From the NCBI RefSeq assembly GCF_042652085.1, contig NZ_JBHSJF010000006.1, forward strand, positions 124,001 through 188,000: DNA of 64,000 nucleotides, in the 5' to 3' direction. The stretch is from Flaviflagellibacter deserti. GTDB taxonomy: Bacteria > Pseudomonadota > Alphaproteobacteria > Rhizobiales > Methylopilaceae. The notes beneath the pieces are model-generated. The model made no database searches. It was not told the DNA's origin and saw only the letters and a program-made list of their open reading frames with translations. Below are positions 28,071-35,948 of this stretch, piece after piece. Made by a program: the position numbers and the translations under genes. Position 1 is the first letter of the stretch, and each line of letters starts with the position of its first letter.

Positions 28071-28087
28071 TATATCGGGCCGATATA
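28071..28087. promoter_or_regulatory. Perfect palindrome, candidate PadR operator
   Basis: TATATCGG-G-CCGATATA is an 8+1+8 perfect inverted repeat. It lies 31 bases before the padR start in an otherwise GC-rich upstream region, where it would overlap a promoter. A flanking GCCTGTATGACAGGC stem (28051-28065) is a second short hairpin between it and the gene. Binding by PadR is inference. Confidence 0.55.
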
Positions 28088-28171
28088 GGCGCTTTCAAGG
28101 CGCGATTGGTCGCGGCGCTTTTAAGCCTCCCGAAGTTGGCAAAGTTCGGATCGGAGGCTTAGAAACCCCAA

Positions 28172-29029
28172 ATGACCCAGCCTTTTGCACTCGTCATCCA
28201 CGGCGGCGCCTTCCAGACGGAAAGCGACTATTCCGAACAATACGCTCACATGCGGAGCGTGCTCGAAGCTGGCCGCGCGGCCCTTGCTTCGGGCGGAGCG
28301 GCTCTCGATGTTGCCGTCGATGCGGTCAAGAGACTGGAAGATGCCGGCCTCTACGTGGCGGGGAAGGGCGCCGGCCCGAACACCGCGGGCTATTACGAGC
28401 TCGATGCCTCGATCATGGACGGCGCGAGCGGCAAGGCCGGCGCGGTGGCTGGGCTGACGCATTTCCGCAATCCGATCGCCTGCGCCCGCACGGTGATGGA
28501 CAAGACCCGGCATGTGATGCTGACAGGGCCGGGTGCCGATCATTTCCTGACCAGGCACGGCCTCGAGACGGTCGATCCGACGAGTTATTTCGTCAGCACC
28601 GAGCCGATGGAAGCCGAGACATCGCACGGCACGGTCGGGGCGGTGGTACTGGACGTGCGCGGCCATCTCGTCTCGGCGGTCTCGACCGGCGGCACCAGCG
28701 GCAAGCTGGAAGGCCGCGTCGGCGATCCAGCTATCGTCGGAGCCTCGATCTTTGCGGGCGATGATGTGGCAGTCTGCTCTACCGGCCATGGCGAATATTT
28801 CATCCGCAATGTCGCCGCCTATGACGTGGTTGCGCGCTGCCGCTATTCGGGCACTCCGCTGGGCGAGGCGCTTGACGCGACCCTGTTCGACCGGGTGAAG
28901 GCGTCGGGCGGCTGGGGTGGAATGATTGCTGTCAATGCCAAGGCCGAAGTCGCGTTGGCGTTCACCGATCGCGGAATGCATCGGGGATATGTGACGCACG
29001 ACCGCGACATATCAGTCGCGAGCTATTGA
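28172..29029 (+). CDS. Isoaspartyl peptidase / type III L-asparaginase (Ntn hydrolase)
   Basis: Hydrolyses beta-aspartyl peptides and L-asparagine after self-cleavage into two subunits. The 285-residue precursor carries the nucleophile threonine in SHGTVGAVVLD (Thr154), with the cleavage site just before it, and the substrate-binding stretches STGGTSGKLEGRVGD and CSTGHGEYFIRN. An N-terminal FALVIHGGAF matches the family. The start at 28172 has a weak Shine-Dalgarno site (GGAGG about 14 bases away). It is divergent from padR and shares its upstream region. Confidence 0.92.
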   Translation: MTQPFALVIHGGAFQTESDYSEQYAHMRSVLEAGRAALASGGAALDVAVDAVKRLEDAGLYVAGKGAGPNTAGYYELDASIMDGASGKAGAVAGLTHFRNPIACARTVMDKTRHVMLTGPGADHFLTRHGLETVDPTSYFVSTEPMEAETSHGTVGAVVLDVRGHLVSAVSTGGTSGKLEGRVGDPAIVGASIFAGDDVAVCSTGHGEYFIRNVAAYDVVARCRYSGTPLGEALDATLFDRVKASGGWGGMIAVNAKAEVALAFTDRGMHRGYVTHDRDISVASY

Positions 29030-29086
29030 GCCGCAGTTACTGAATTCATCCGCCGGGTTAGATTCCTGCACCAACGAGGTGCGCGG

Positions 29087-29986
29087 ATGCGGCGATTTGC
29101 GTTTGTCGGCGGAGTGGCCGCGCTGCTCCTCGCGGCGGCTTTTTGGCTGCTGACGATGCCGGAGCGTGCCGATCCCTCGATGATCCTGAACGGTCCGGCC
29201 GATGTCGAGAACGGACGTCTCGTTTTTTACGCCGGCGGCTGTGCTTCCTGCCACGCGACACCCAACCAGCCGAACGAACTTCTGCTCGGTGGAGGTCTCA
29301 ATTTACCGAGCCCATATGGCGCCTTCGTCGCGCCGAACATTTCTCCGGACCCGAAAGCGGGGATCGGCAATTGGACCGAAGAGCAGTTCGTCACCGCGGT
29401 GACGAAGGGCACGTCGCCGGAAGGACGGCACCTTTATCCGGCCTTCCCATATACGACCTATGCATCGGCGAAGCCGAAGGATCTGCACGATCTCTTCGCG
29501 TTTATGAAGACGCTGCCGGCTTCCAGCGACGTGCAGCCGGGCCACGAAATCCCACTCGATTTCCCGATCGTGCGGCGCGGGGTGGGTCTGTGGAAGCTCA
29601 TGAATTACGAGCACCGCGCTCCGATGGACGATTCAGGCGATCCGGTCGCGCGCGGCCGCTATCTTATCGAGTCGCTCGGCCATTGCGCCGAGTGTCACAG
29701 TCCGCGCGACTGGACGGGCGGCATCGTCGATAGTCGGCGTTTCGCCGGCGGGCCGAACCCGAATGGCAAGGGCAAGGTGCCGAACATCACGCCGGGCAAA
29801 GGCGGCATCGGCGAATGGAACGAGGAGGACATCGCGTTCTCACTCCAGGATGGCAGCACGCCGGACGGCGACGTGTTGGGCGGCGAAATGGCGAGGGTGG
29901 TCAAGAACACCGCGCATCTGCCCGACGGCGATCGCCAGGCGATGGCGGCCTACCTCAAGACCCTGACGCCGATCGACAGCGAGTGA
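29087..29986 (+). CDS. Membrane-anchored diheme cytochrome c
   Basis: A 299-residue periplasmic electron carrier with an uncleaved or cleaved N-terminal helix (VGGVAALLLAAAFWLLTM). It has two c-type heme sites, CASCH (52-56) and CAECH (200-204), with distal-ligand regions near TPDGDVLGGEM and RHLYPAFPYTTY. It resembles the cytochrome c subunit of membrane alcohol, aldehyde and gluconate dehydrogenases, which usually have three hemes; this one has two. No dehydrogenase subunit adjoins, so the donor is unknown. Confidence 0.85.
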   Translation: MRRFAFVGGVAALLLAAAFWLLTMPERADPSMILNGPADVENGRLVFYAGGCASCHATPNQPNELLLGGGLNLPSPYGAFVAPNISPDPKAGIGNWTEEQFVTAVTKGTSPEGRHLYPAFPYTTYASAKPKDLHDLFAFMKTLPASSDVQPGHEIPLDFPIVRRGVGLWKLMNYEHRAPMDDSGDPVARGRYLIESLGHCAECHSPRDWTGGIVDSRRFAGGPNPNGKGKVPNITPGKGGIGEWNEEDIAFSLQDGSTPDGDVLGGEMARVVKNTAHLPDGDRQAMAAYLKTLTPIDSE

Positions 29987-30147
29987 GGCGTCGACGCCGG
30001 TCGCTTCCTGGCGTGAAAGCTGTGGGTACGTCCCCGATCCTTGAGCCCATCGACTGTGGGTAGAACGCTCAGTCTTTTGTCTAGCCTCCTTGACCATCAT
30101 CCTTGCCGCGCAAGGTAATGTATCGATGTACACCAGGGAGAGAATCG

Positions 30148-30669
30148 ATGGGCAAGAAGGACAACGATGCGAAGGCCAAGCGCATGGCGGCACTCGCGAC
30201 ACCCACCGATCTCGGCAGTAATGCCACGCGCGACATTTCGGGCGCGATGAACGCCGCGCTGGCCGACACGTTCGCGCTGTTCCTGAAGACGAAGAACTTC
30301 CATTGGCATGTCAGCGGACCGCACTTTCGCGACTATCATCTGATGCTCGACGAGCAGGCGGAGCAGATATTCGCCACGATCGACGACATGGCCGAGCGCG
30401 TGCGGAAGATCGGCGGCACGACGATTCGCTCAATCGGCCATATCGGACGCCTGCAGCGCCTGTCCGACAACGATGCCGATTTCGTCACGCCGCAGGACAT
30501 GCTCGCGGAGCTTCGCGAAGACAACAAGCAGATGGTCAAGATCCTGCGCGAGGTCCACGACCTTTGTGACGAATATGAAGACGTCGCGACCGCAAGCCTG
30601 ATCGAGAACTGGATCGATGAGGCCGAACGGCGGATGTGGTTCCTGTTCGAGGCAGCCCGAGGCGCCTGA
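30148..30669 (+). CDS. dps: Dps/ferritin-like DNA-protecting protein
   Basis: A 173-residue ferritin-fold protein that should form a 12-mer, oxidise Fe2+ with H2O2 and store iron. It has the Dps signature (FLKTKNFHWHVSGPHFRDYH, LMLDEQAEQIFATIDDMAER) with the ferroxidase His and Asp/Glu residues in place. The lysine-rich N-terminal tail (GKKDNDAKAKRM) could bind DNA. The ATG at 30148 follows AGGGAGAG; 15 extra codons to an upstream start lack support. It is 76 bases ahead of the CBS gene, which has its own stress promoter. Confidence 0.93.
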   Translation: MGKKDNDAKAKRMAALATPTDLGSNATRDISGAMNAALADTFALFLKTKNFHWHVSGPHFRDYHLMLDEQAEQIFATIDDMAERVRKIGGTTIRSIGHIGRLQRLSDNDADFVTPQDMLAELREDNKQMVKILREVHDLCDEYEDVATASLIENWIDEAERRMWFLFEAARGA

Positions 30670-30678
30670 ACCTTCCCC

Positions 30679-30703
30679 GGAACAGACCCTTCATGGCGGC
30701 GTT
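30679..30703 (+). promoter_or_regulatory. EcfG-type general stress response promoter
   Basis: GGAAC at 30679-30683, a 16-base spacer, then CGTT at 30700-30703. This is an exact match to the alphaproteobacterial EcfG (sigma EcfG/RpoE2) consensus GGAAC-N16/17-CGTT. It lies 43 bases upstream of the CBS-protein start, giving a leader of roughly 35 bases. Function is inferred from the consensus and position. Confidence 0.65.
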
Positions 30704-30745
30704 CAATTCGAGGCTCGGCTATCGAGCAAAATGTGGGAGGCCGCC

Positions 30746-31174
30746 ATGAAAATCAGTGAAGTGATGACGCGCGAAGTCCGCGTCGCGAACCCGGAAGAGA
30801 CGATCCAGGAGGCCGCCGGAACCATGGCGGAGCTCGACATGGGCTTTCTCCCCGTCGGCACCGATGAGCGTCTGGTCGGAACGATCACCGACCGCGACAT
30901 CGCAGTACGCGGCGTCGCAAAGGGTCGTGGGCCGAACGTCAAGGTTCAGGAAGTCATGTCGACCGACGTGAAATACTGCTTCGAGGACGAAGAAGTGGAT
31001 CATGTCCTCGACAATATGGGCGAGATCCAGGTCCGCCGTTTGCCAGTCGTCGACCGCAACAAGCGTCTGGTCGGCGTCGTCTCTCTCGGCGACCTTGCCA
31101 ACAAGAGCAACCGGACGGACGAGGCACTCGCCGGTATTTCGCGGCGCGGCGGCAAGCACAGCCAGGCGGCCTAG
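30746..31174 (+). CDS. Tandem CBS-domain protein
   Basis: A 142-residue protein made almost entirely of two CBS motifs (about 1-60 and 68-125), each with the G-x-(I/V)-(T/S)-x-x-D-(I/L) end: LVGTITDRDIAVRGVAKG and LVGVVSLGDLANKS. Such stand-alone pairs bind adenosine ligands and often respond to energy or stress state. The ATG at 30746 follows GGGAGG. A consensus EcfG promoter precedes it, so it is probably a general stress gene. It converges with the RpiR gene and overlaps it by 4 bases at the 3' end. Confidence 0.9.
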   Translation: MKISEVMTREVRVANPEETIQEAAGTMAELDMGFLPVGTDERLVGTITDRDIAVRGVAKGRGPNVKVQEVMSTDVKYCFEDEEVDHVLDNMGEIQVRRLPVVDRNKRLVGVVSLGDLANKSNRTDEALAGISRRGGKHSQAA

Positions 31175-32049
31175 CCTGGGCTGCTTTCCTCGGTGCCGTA
31201 GGCAGGGACGAATACGCCCAGCGCCTGAAGCTGCGCCTCGGCTGACTTCAGGCGCTCCAGCACCGGCTCGCCGCCTCGCGCGACGATGACGTCGAGCAAT
31301 TGCTCGACGATGCCCCATGCCGAGACGAGCGACGGGAAGAAGCTCGGTCCTTCGGTCGAGAAGGTCAGCACCACCTTGGCATCGCGGGCGAAGGGAGCGA
31401 GCGGACTGTCGGTGATTGCGATCAAGGTGGCGCCGCGCCGCGCCGCGTGTTCGGCTACGATGACGCTCTCTCGCGAATAGGGCCGGAAGCCCATGACGCA
31501 GACGAGATCACCTTCCTCGACGGCGCGAAGTTCGGATTCGAGGCTGCCGCCCATGCCCGAGAGAAGCACGACGTCGGGTCGGAACAGCCGGTAGACGTAA
31601 GCGAAAGCGTGGGCCGGCCCGAAACAGGCACGAAAGCCGGCGACGAAGACGTTGTCGGCGCGCTCGAACGCCTCGGCGGCGGCGGCGAAGACCGAATTGT
31701 CGTTCAGCGTCTGGGTCGCCTCAAGCGTCTTCAGATGACTGCGATGGACCTCGCTCGGGTCGACGCCGGCCAGCCGCTTCGCGCGATCGGAATAAAGCGC
31801 CGGCGCAACGCGCATTCTTTCGACGAACGGCTCCTTGAAATCTTCCCATGCCGAGAACCCCAAGGTGCGGGCAAGGCGAACGAAGGTGACCGGCTGCACG
31901 CCGGCATGGGCGGCGAGGGTGCGCATCGAAACGATGGCGACATCTTCCGGCCGCTTCAGCACGAAGGAGGCGGCGATGCGCTGTTGCGGGCTCAGATCGA
32001 CAAAGCGCGCGCGGATACGATCGACGAGACTTGAGTAGGAGTCAGCCAT
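31171..32049 (-). CDS. RpiR/MurR-family transcriptional regulator (HTH plus SIS)
   Basis: A 292-residue regulator. The N-terminal RpiR helix-turn-helix (about 1-75: DVAIVSMRTLAAHAGVQPVT, FVRLARTLGFSAWEDF) precedes a SIS sugar-phosphate-binding domain (about 120-260: NVFVAGFRACFGPAH, VCVMGFRPYSRESV). These proteins usually sense phosphosugars. It is divergent from the threonine dehydratase-type gene across a 72-base gap, the only adjacent candidate target. The effector is unknown. Confidence 0.9.
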   Translation of the reverse strand: MADSYSSLVDRIRARFVDLSPQQRIAASFVLKRPEDVAIVSMRTLAAHAGVQPVTFVRLARTLGFSAWEDFKEPFVERMRVAPALYSDRAKRLAGVDPSEVHRSHLKTLEATQTLNDNSVFAAAAEAFERADNVFVAGFRACFGPAHAFAYVYRLFRPDVVLLSGMGGSLESELRAVEEGDLVCVMGFRPYSRESVIVAEHAARRGATLIAITDSPLAPFARDAKVVLTFSTEGPSFFPSLVSAWGIVEQLLDVIVARGGEPVLERLKSAEAQLQALGVFVPAYGTEESSPG

Positions 32050-32121
32050 GGCGGAGCCTTATGGCCAATGTTGCGCTTTTTGCAACAGATGTTTCATGCC
32101 GGACACGCTATGGTGCTCGGC

Positions 32122-33117
32122 ATGACTACAGATTCGTCTCTCGCCATCGGCATTTCCGATGTCGAAGCCGCCGCCGCCCGCATCAAGGGCCACGCGGTCC
32201 ACACCCCGCTCTTGAACAATGCCCGGCTCGACGAGCGTCTCGGCGCAAAGGTGTTCCTGAAGGCCGAGAACCTCCAGCATATCGGCGCCTTCAAGTTCCG
32301 CGGGGCCTACAACACTTTGGCGGCGCTCGATCCGGATGTGCGGGCGAGAGGCGTCGTCGCCTGGTCGTCGGGCAATCACGCGCAGGCGGTGGCCTATGCG
32401 GCTGCGCTGTTCGGAACCAAGGCGGTCATCGTGATGCCTGCGGATGCACCGCAGGCGAAGATCGAGAACACCAAGCGCCTCGGAGCCGAGGTCCGCCTCT
32501 ACGACCGCTGGACCGAGAGCCGCGAAGGCATCGGCTTGGCAATCGCAGAGGAGCGCGGCTGCGTTGTCGTTCCACCCTATGATCATCCGCACGTCATTGC
32601 CGGTCAGGGTACGACGGGGCTTGAGATGATCGAGCAAGCCGCCGAGTTGAGCACAACATTTGATGACGTGCTTGTTCCCGCCTCGGGCGGGGGATTGGTC
32701 GCGGGTGTTTCGACGGCGTTCGCAGGCAAATCGCCGGGTACGAAGGTCTGGGGTGTCGAGCCGCAGGATTTCAACGATACCGGCCGTTCGTTCGAGAGCG
32801 GTCGCCTTGAGACCGTCGATCCGGACGCGCGCTCGATCTGCGACGCACTGCTGACCCAGACGCCGGGCAAACTTACCTTTCCGATAAACCGCAGGAACCT
32901 TGCCGGCATGCTTGCCGTCACTGACGATGAAGCTCTGACTGCGGTGGCCTTCACCTTTAACGCGTTGAAGCTGGTGGTCGAGCCGGGCGGCTCGGTTGGG
33001 CTGGCGGCATTGCTCGCCGGCAAGCTGGACGTCGCGGGCAAGACGGTCGGCGTCGTGCTCAGCGGCGGCAATATCGACGCGCCGATGTTGGCGCGGGCTT
33101 TGGACCAGAACCGGTAG
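32122..33117 (+). CDS. Threonine/serine dehydratase (PLP fold type II)
   Basis: A 331-residue cytoplasmic PLP enzyme that deaminates threonine or serine to the 2-oxoacid; some relatives are racemases or hydroxyaspartate enzymes. The PLP lysine lies in HIGAFKFRGAYN (Lys58), and the phosphate-binding loop is SGGGLVAGV. There is no C-terminal ACT domain, so it is of the catabolic, feedback-insensitive type. The start at 32122 (MTTDSS) fits homologues; an in-frame ATG at 32110 is possible. It is divergent from an RpiR regulator. Confidence 0.88.
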   Translation: MTTDSSLAIGISDVEAAAARIKGHAVHTPLLNNARLDERLGAKVFLKAENLQHIGAFKFRGAYNTLAALDPDVRARGVVAWSSGNHAQAVAYAAALFGTKAVIVMPADAPQAKIENTKRLGAEVRLYDRWTESREGIGLAIAEERGCVVVPPYDHPHVIAGQGTTGLEMIEQAAELSTTFDDVLVPASGGGLVAGVSTAFAGKSPGTKVWGVEPQDFNDTGRSFESGRLETVDPDARSICDALLTQTPGKLTFPINRRNLAGMLAVTDDEALTAVAFTFNALKLVVEPGGSVGLAALLAGKLDVAGKTVGVVLSGGNIDAPMLARALDQNR

Positions 33118-33175
33118 GAACAAGACTCCGCCTCCTGCATTGACCGGGTACCCATCCCACAATCAGGAGGCCTCA

Positions 33176-33739
33176 ATGGCTAACGAACTGAAGGGCCGCC
33201 GCGTGGCGGTGCTCGCGACGGACGGTTTCGAACAGGTGGAGCTCACCGAGCCGGTGAAGGCGCTGAAGCAAGCCGGCGCCGACGTCGCGGTCGTCTCGCC
33301 CAAGAGCGGTCAAATCCAGGGCTACAAGCATCACGACAAGGGCGACATGATCCCGGTCGATCGCACGCTCGATGCGGCGAAGCCGGACGAGTTCGATGCG
33401 CTCGTCCTGCCGGGCGGCGTGATAAACCCGGACGCGCTGAGGCTCGAGGAGAAGGCTATAGGGTTCGTCCGCCACTTCGTCTCGAGCGGCAAGCCGATCG
33501 CCGCGATCTGCCACGGTCCCTGGACGTTGATCGACGCCGGCGGCGTGAAGGGACGGCGGGTTACGTCGTGGCCGAGCCTGAAGACCGATCTGGCGAATGC
33601 CGGCGCGGAATGGACCGACCAGGAAGTCGTAACCGACAATGGCCTCGTCACCTCGCGCAAGCCCGACGACATCCCGGCGTTCAATCGCAAGATGATCGAG
33701 GAATTCGCCGAAGGCCGTCATACCCAAGCCGCTGAATGA
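33176..33739 (+). CDS. DJ-1/PfpI-family protein (class I glutamine amidotransferase-like)
   Basis: A 187-residue cytoplasmic protein with the nucleophile elbow AAICHGPW (Cys112), glutamate in TDGFEQVEL, and LPGGVINPDALR. Relatives are annotated as intracellular protease/YhbO-type stress proteins or glyoxalase III-like; the reaction here is undecided. The ATG at 33176 is preceded by a perfect AGGAGG. GGAAC-N16-CATT just upstream is one base off an EcfG promoter. A UUCG-loop terminator follows 9 bases after the stop. Confidence 0.9.
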   Translation: MANELKGRRVAVLATDGFEQVELTEPVKALKQAGADVAVVSPKSGQIQGYKHHDKGDMIPVDRTLDAAKPDEFDALVLPGGVINPDALRLEEKAIGFVRHFVSSGKPIAAICHGPWTLIDAGGVKGRRVTSWPSLKTDLANAGAEWTDQEVVTDNGLVTSRKPDDIPAFNRKMIEEFAEGRHTQAAE

Positions 33740-33748
33740 TGCGGAAGC

Positions 33749-33768
33749 GGCGGAGCTTCGGCTCCGCC
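33749..33768 (+). terminator. Rho-independent terminator after the PfpI gene
   Basis: A perfect 8-bp stem, GGCGGAGC-TTCG-GCTCCGCC, with a UUCG tetraloop is followed by CTTTC. It begins 9 bases after the PfpI stop codon. Confidence 0.8.
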
Positions 33769-33848
33769 CTTTCAGATCAGACGCGAGCGGGGATGCTACG
33801 GGCGCGGACCACGCGCCAGGCAATAAGAAACACAGCGATGATCATCGC

Positions 33849-34190
33849 TTAGCACCACTTCTTCCACAATGGTGCGAACGGGATGTGCTGCGCCGCGTTG
33901 ACGTCCTTCTCAAACATCAGACCCGCCATCGAATTCATGAAGCGGGTCTCGCCGTCCACGACCTTCCTGCTGTTCGTGATGATCGCGGTGCCGCAGATGA
34001 CGGGCACACCGTTCGAAGACGCATAGAGCTTGCCGAACTCCACGCTCGCGCCGGAGCCGGCATCTTTCGTCACGGACGTGCGGGTCTGCTTGATCGATTC
34101 CGCGATCATCTCCGCTTCGGAGACGGCGAGCGCGGGCAGGGTGGTCGCGGCAAGGACAGCGAAAGCGAGAGCGGGGCGAAGCACGGGCAA
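33849..34190 (-). CDS. Small secreted protein of unknown function
   Basis: A 113-residue protein with a clear signal peptide (PVLRPALAFAVLAATTLPALA, cleavage near residue 22). The mature part includes KLYASSNGVPVICGTAIITN and ends FAPLWKKWC. Two cysteines (in VICGT and at the C-terminal end) could form a disulfide in the periplasm. I do not recognise the family. It stands alone between the PfpI and epimerase genes, with 45 bases separating it from the epimerase. Confidence 0.75.
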   Translation of the reverse strand: MPVLRPALAFAVLAATTLPALAVSEAEMIAESIKQTRTSVTKDAGSGASVEFGKLYASSNGVPVICGTAIITNSRKVVDGETRFMNSMAGLMFEKDVNAAQHIPFAPLWKKWC

Positions 34191-34235
34191 ATCTCCGGTG
34201 AATTGCCCGTCAGTCGCTTCAGGCGCGTTCGAGGT

Positions 34236-35108
34236 TCAATCGACCAGTTCGATCTTCATTGCGAACCCGGCCGCGCCGCCGGGCGGGATATGTGCCATGC
34301 CCGGTTTGTCGTTGATATCGCCGTCGAAGCCCGCCGGGCTGGCATAGCCGTACCAAGGCTCGATGCAGACGAAACCGGCGCCCGGCTTCGACCACAGGCC
34401 AAGTTGCGGCATGTCCGGGAAAGAGACGCGAAGTTTCGCGCCGGCCGATCCGCCATAGATGACGCTGCGGCTCGCCGGCTGATCGAGGATCAGTGCGTCC
34501 GCGGCGAACAGGTCGTCGCGCAGCGGCAGGCGATCGCCGTCGATCGGCGACGGCTTCGGTTCGGGATCCATCAACCCGCCGGCAAGCCGCCGGACCGGCG
34601 CGGGTTCGGCCTGTTCAAAGGTGATCGCATGGTCCTCGCGCGCTCCGCCATCAGGCAGCGGCCAGCGGAAGGCGGGATGAAAGCCAAACGAGACCGGCAG
34701 GACGCGGTTGTCGTGGTTCATCGCGCTCGCCTCGATGGTCAGCGCGTTGCCTTCGAGGCTGTAGATGACGTCGAGTGCGAAGTTGAAGGGATAGGCCTTC
34801 TGCGTCTCCGAATTCGCACGGAGGAGGAGTTCGCAGCGCTCGCCGGACGCGGCGACGAGTTCAAACGGCGAGATGCGGGCGATGCCGTGCTGACGGATCG
34901 GATAGGTCGAATCGCCGAGCTTGAGATGGTCGTTCGCCATCTTGCCGACGATCGGGAACAGCAGCGGCGCTCGGCCGGTCCAGAAATCCGGATTGCCGTC
35001 CCAGAGGAGATCGCGCCCCTCCCCATCCTGCAGGCGGACCAGTTCCGCGCCGAAGTCCGAGACCTCGGCGCGCAGGCCCGCGCTTTCGAGCGTGTAGATC
35101 GTGGCCAT
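34236..35108 (-). CDS. Aldose 1-epimerase family protein (galactose mutarotase-like)
   Basis: A 290-residue beta-sandwich carbohydrate epimerase. Family residues are visible in LLFPIVGKMAND, the first catalytic His in IRQHGIAR, SFGFHPAFRWPL (second His) and the C-terminal catalytic Glu in GFVCIEPWYGYA. The pattern fits the LacX/YeaD-like group, which includes hexose-phosphate and free-sugar mutarotases. The substrate is unknown. It could equilibrate anomers for sugar catabolism such as the uronate island 2 kb away, but no operon links them. Confidence 0.88.
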   Translation of the reverse strand: MATIYTLESAGLRAEVSDFGAELVRLQDGEGRDLLWDGNPDFWTGRAPLLFPIVGKMANDHLKLGDSTYPIRQHGIARISPFELVAASGERCELLLRANSETQKAYPFNFALDVIYSLEGNALTIEASAMNHDNRVLPVSFGFHPAFRWPLPDGGAREDHAITFEQAEPAPVRRLAGGLMDPEPKPSPIDGDRLPLRDDLFAADALILDQPASRSVIYGGSAGAKLRVSFPDMPQLGLWSKPGAGFVCIEPWYGYASPAGFDGDINDKPGMAHIPPGGAAGFAMKIELVD

Positions 35109-35187
35109 CGACTGCTCCTCGCCTGCTTCCCCTATAGGGTTAGCGCGCCGGCCCGACAGCCGAAAGACAGATGACCGGTTGTGCGAC

Positions 35188-35343
35188 CTATTTACCGGCT
35201 TTCAGCTCGGTGATCTCGGCCTGGAGGCGCTCGACTTCGGCGATCAGGTCGAGGAGCGATTTGGCGGTGGCTGCGGCGATCAGGTTGATGTCCTGCTGGC
35301 GGACGATTGCCTGAGCGGCATTCTTCGCGGTTTCGATCGACAT
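35188..35343 (-). CDS. Small helical protein of unknown function (51 residues)
   Basis: An ATG at 35343 opens a 51-codon frame: MSIETAKNAAQAIVRQQDIN, then LIAAATAKSLLDLIAEVERL, then QAEITELKAGK. The second half has a clear heptad-like Leu/Ile pattern and a high charge, as in a short coiled coil. GAGGGAAAACC precedes the start on its strand. Codon use matches neighbours, and the amino acid composition is protein-like. It lies 80 bases before the epimerase gene on the same strand. Function unknown; a scaffold or regulatory peptide is only a guess. Confidence 0.65.
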   Translation of the reverse strand: MSIETAKNAAQAIVRQQDINLIAAATAKSLLDLIAEVERLQAEITELKAGK

Positions 35344-35381
35344 GGTTTTCCCTCGTTCAAACGCGTCAGGCGATAAATGGA

Positions 35382-35407
35382 AAGGGCCCGCCGAACGGCG
35401 AGCCCTT
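35382..35407 (-). terminator. Rho-independent terminator downstream of the dehydrogenase pseudogene
   Basis: On the reverse strand, AAGGGCTCGCC-GTTC-GGCGGGCCCTTTCC forms a strong stem of about 10 bp with one mismatch, followed by TTTCC. It lies 36 bases beyond the pseudogene stop. Confidence 0.7.
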
Positions 35408-35443
35408 CACGCGTAATCCGGCCAGGGCCGGATCGTCAAATGC

Positions 35444-35845
35444 TCAGGCGGCGTCCCTGAGCGTCTTCATGTCGATGACGAGCGGTATTTCACATCGCTC
35501 TTCACCATGCGGGCGTAGGCGGCCTCGATGTCCTGCATTACGATCATCTCGATGTCGGAGGTGATGCCGTGCTCGGCGCAGAAATCGAGCATCTCCTGCG
35601 TCTCCTTGATGCCGCCGATCAGCGAACCGGCGATCGCCTTGCGGCGGAAGATCCGGTTGAAGACGTTCGGGGTGGGATGCGGCGTCGAGGGGGGTCATCG
35701 TGCCGTCCCGCTTCAACAGGACGGTGAGGCGTCGAGGTCATGTGGCGCGGCGACCGTGTTGAGGATGAAGTCGAAGCTGTTGAGATGGGCTTCATCTGCT
35801 CGGGATCGCGCGACACTACGACCTCATGGGCGCCGAAAAGATGGC
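35444..35845 (-). pseudogene. Decayed C-terminal fragment of a YahK/AdhA-type zinc alcohol dehydrogenase
   Basis: Reading the reverse strand across frames reconstructs the end of an NAD(P)-dependent alcohol dehydrogenase: GAHEVVVSRDPEQM, NSFDFILNTVAAPHDLDA, LLKRDGTMTPLDAASH, NVFNRIFRRKAIAGSLIGGI, KETQEMLDFCAEHGITSDIE, DIEAAYARMVKSDVKYR and VIDMKTL. At least four one-base losses break the frame, near the AHLNS, DAF, PNVFN and KYRF positions. The first 200 or so residues (catalytic zinc domain) are absent. It is dead as an enzyme, unless these are assembly errors. Confidence 0.85.
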
Positions 35846-35948
35846 GCGTCGTGAAACTTCCGCAAGCTCTGGCCAAGGCAGCGCGGATTTGATGGCGGCG
35901 GAGGCAACGCTTCAGGCTTTGTGAAACAATTCCCGGTAGACTGGTCCC

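Noticed and set aside
33777..33845. 22-codon hydrophobic minus-strand ORF (MIIAVFLIAWRVVRARSIPA...)
   Set aside because: It could be a tiny membrane peptide, but it lacks a ribosome site and is too short to support from one sequence.
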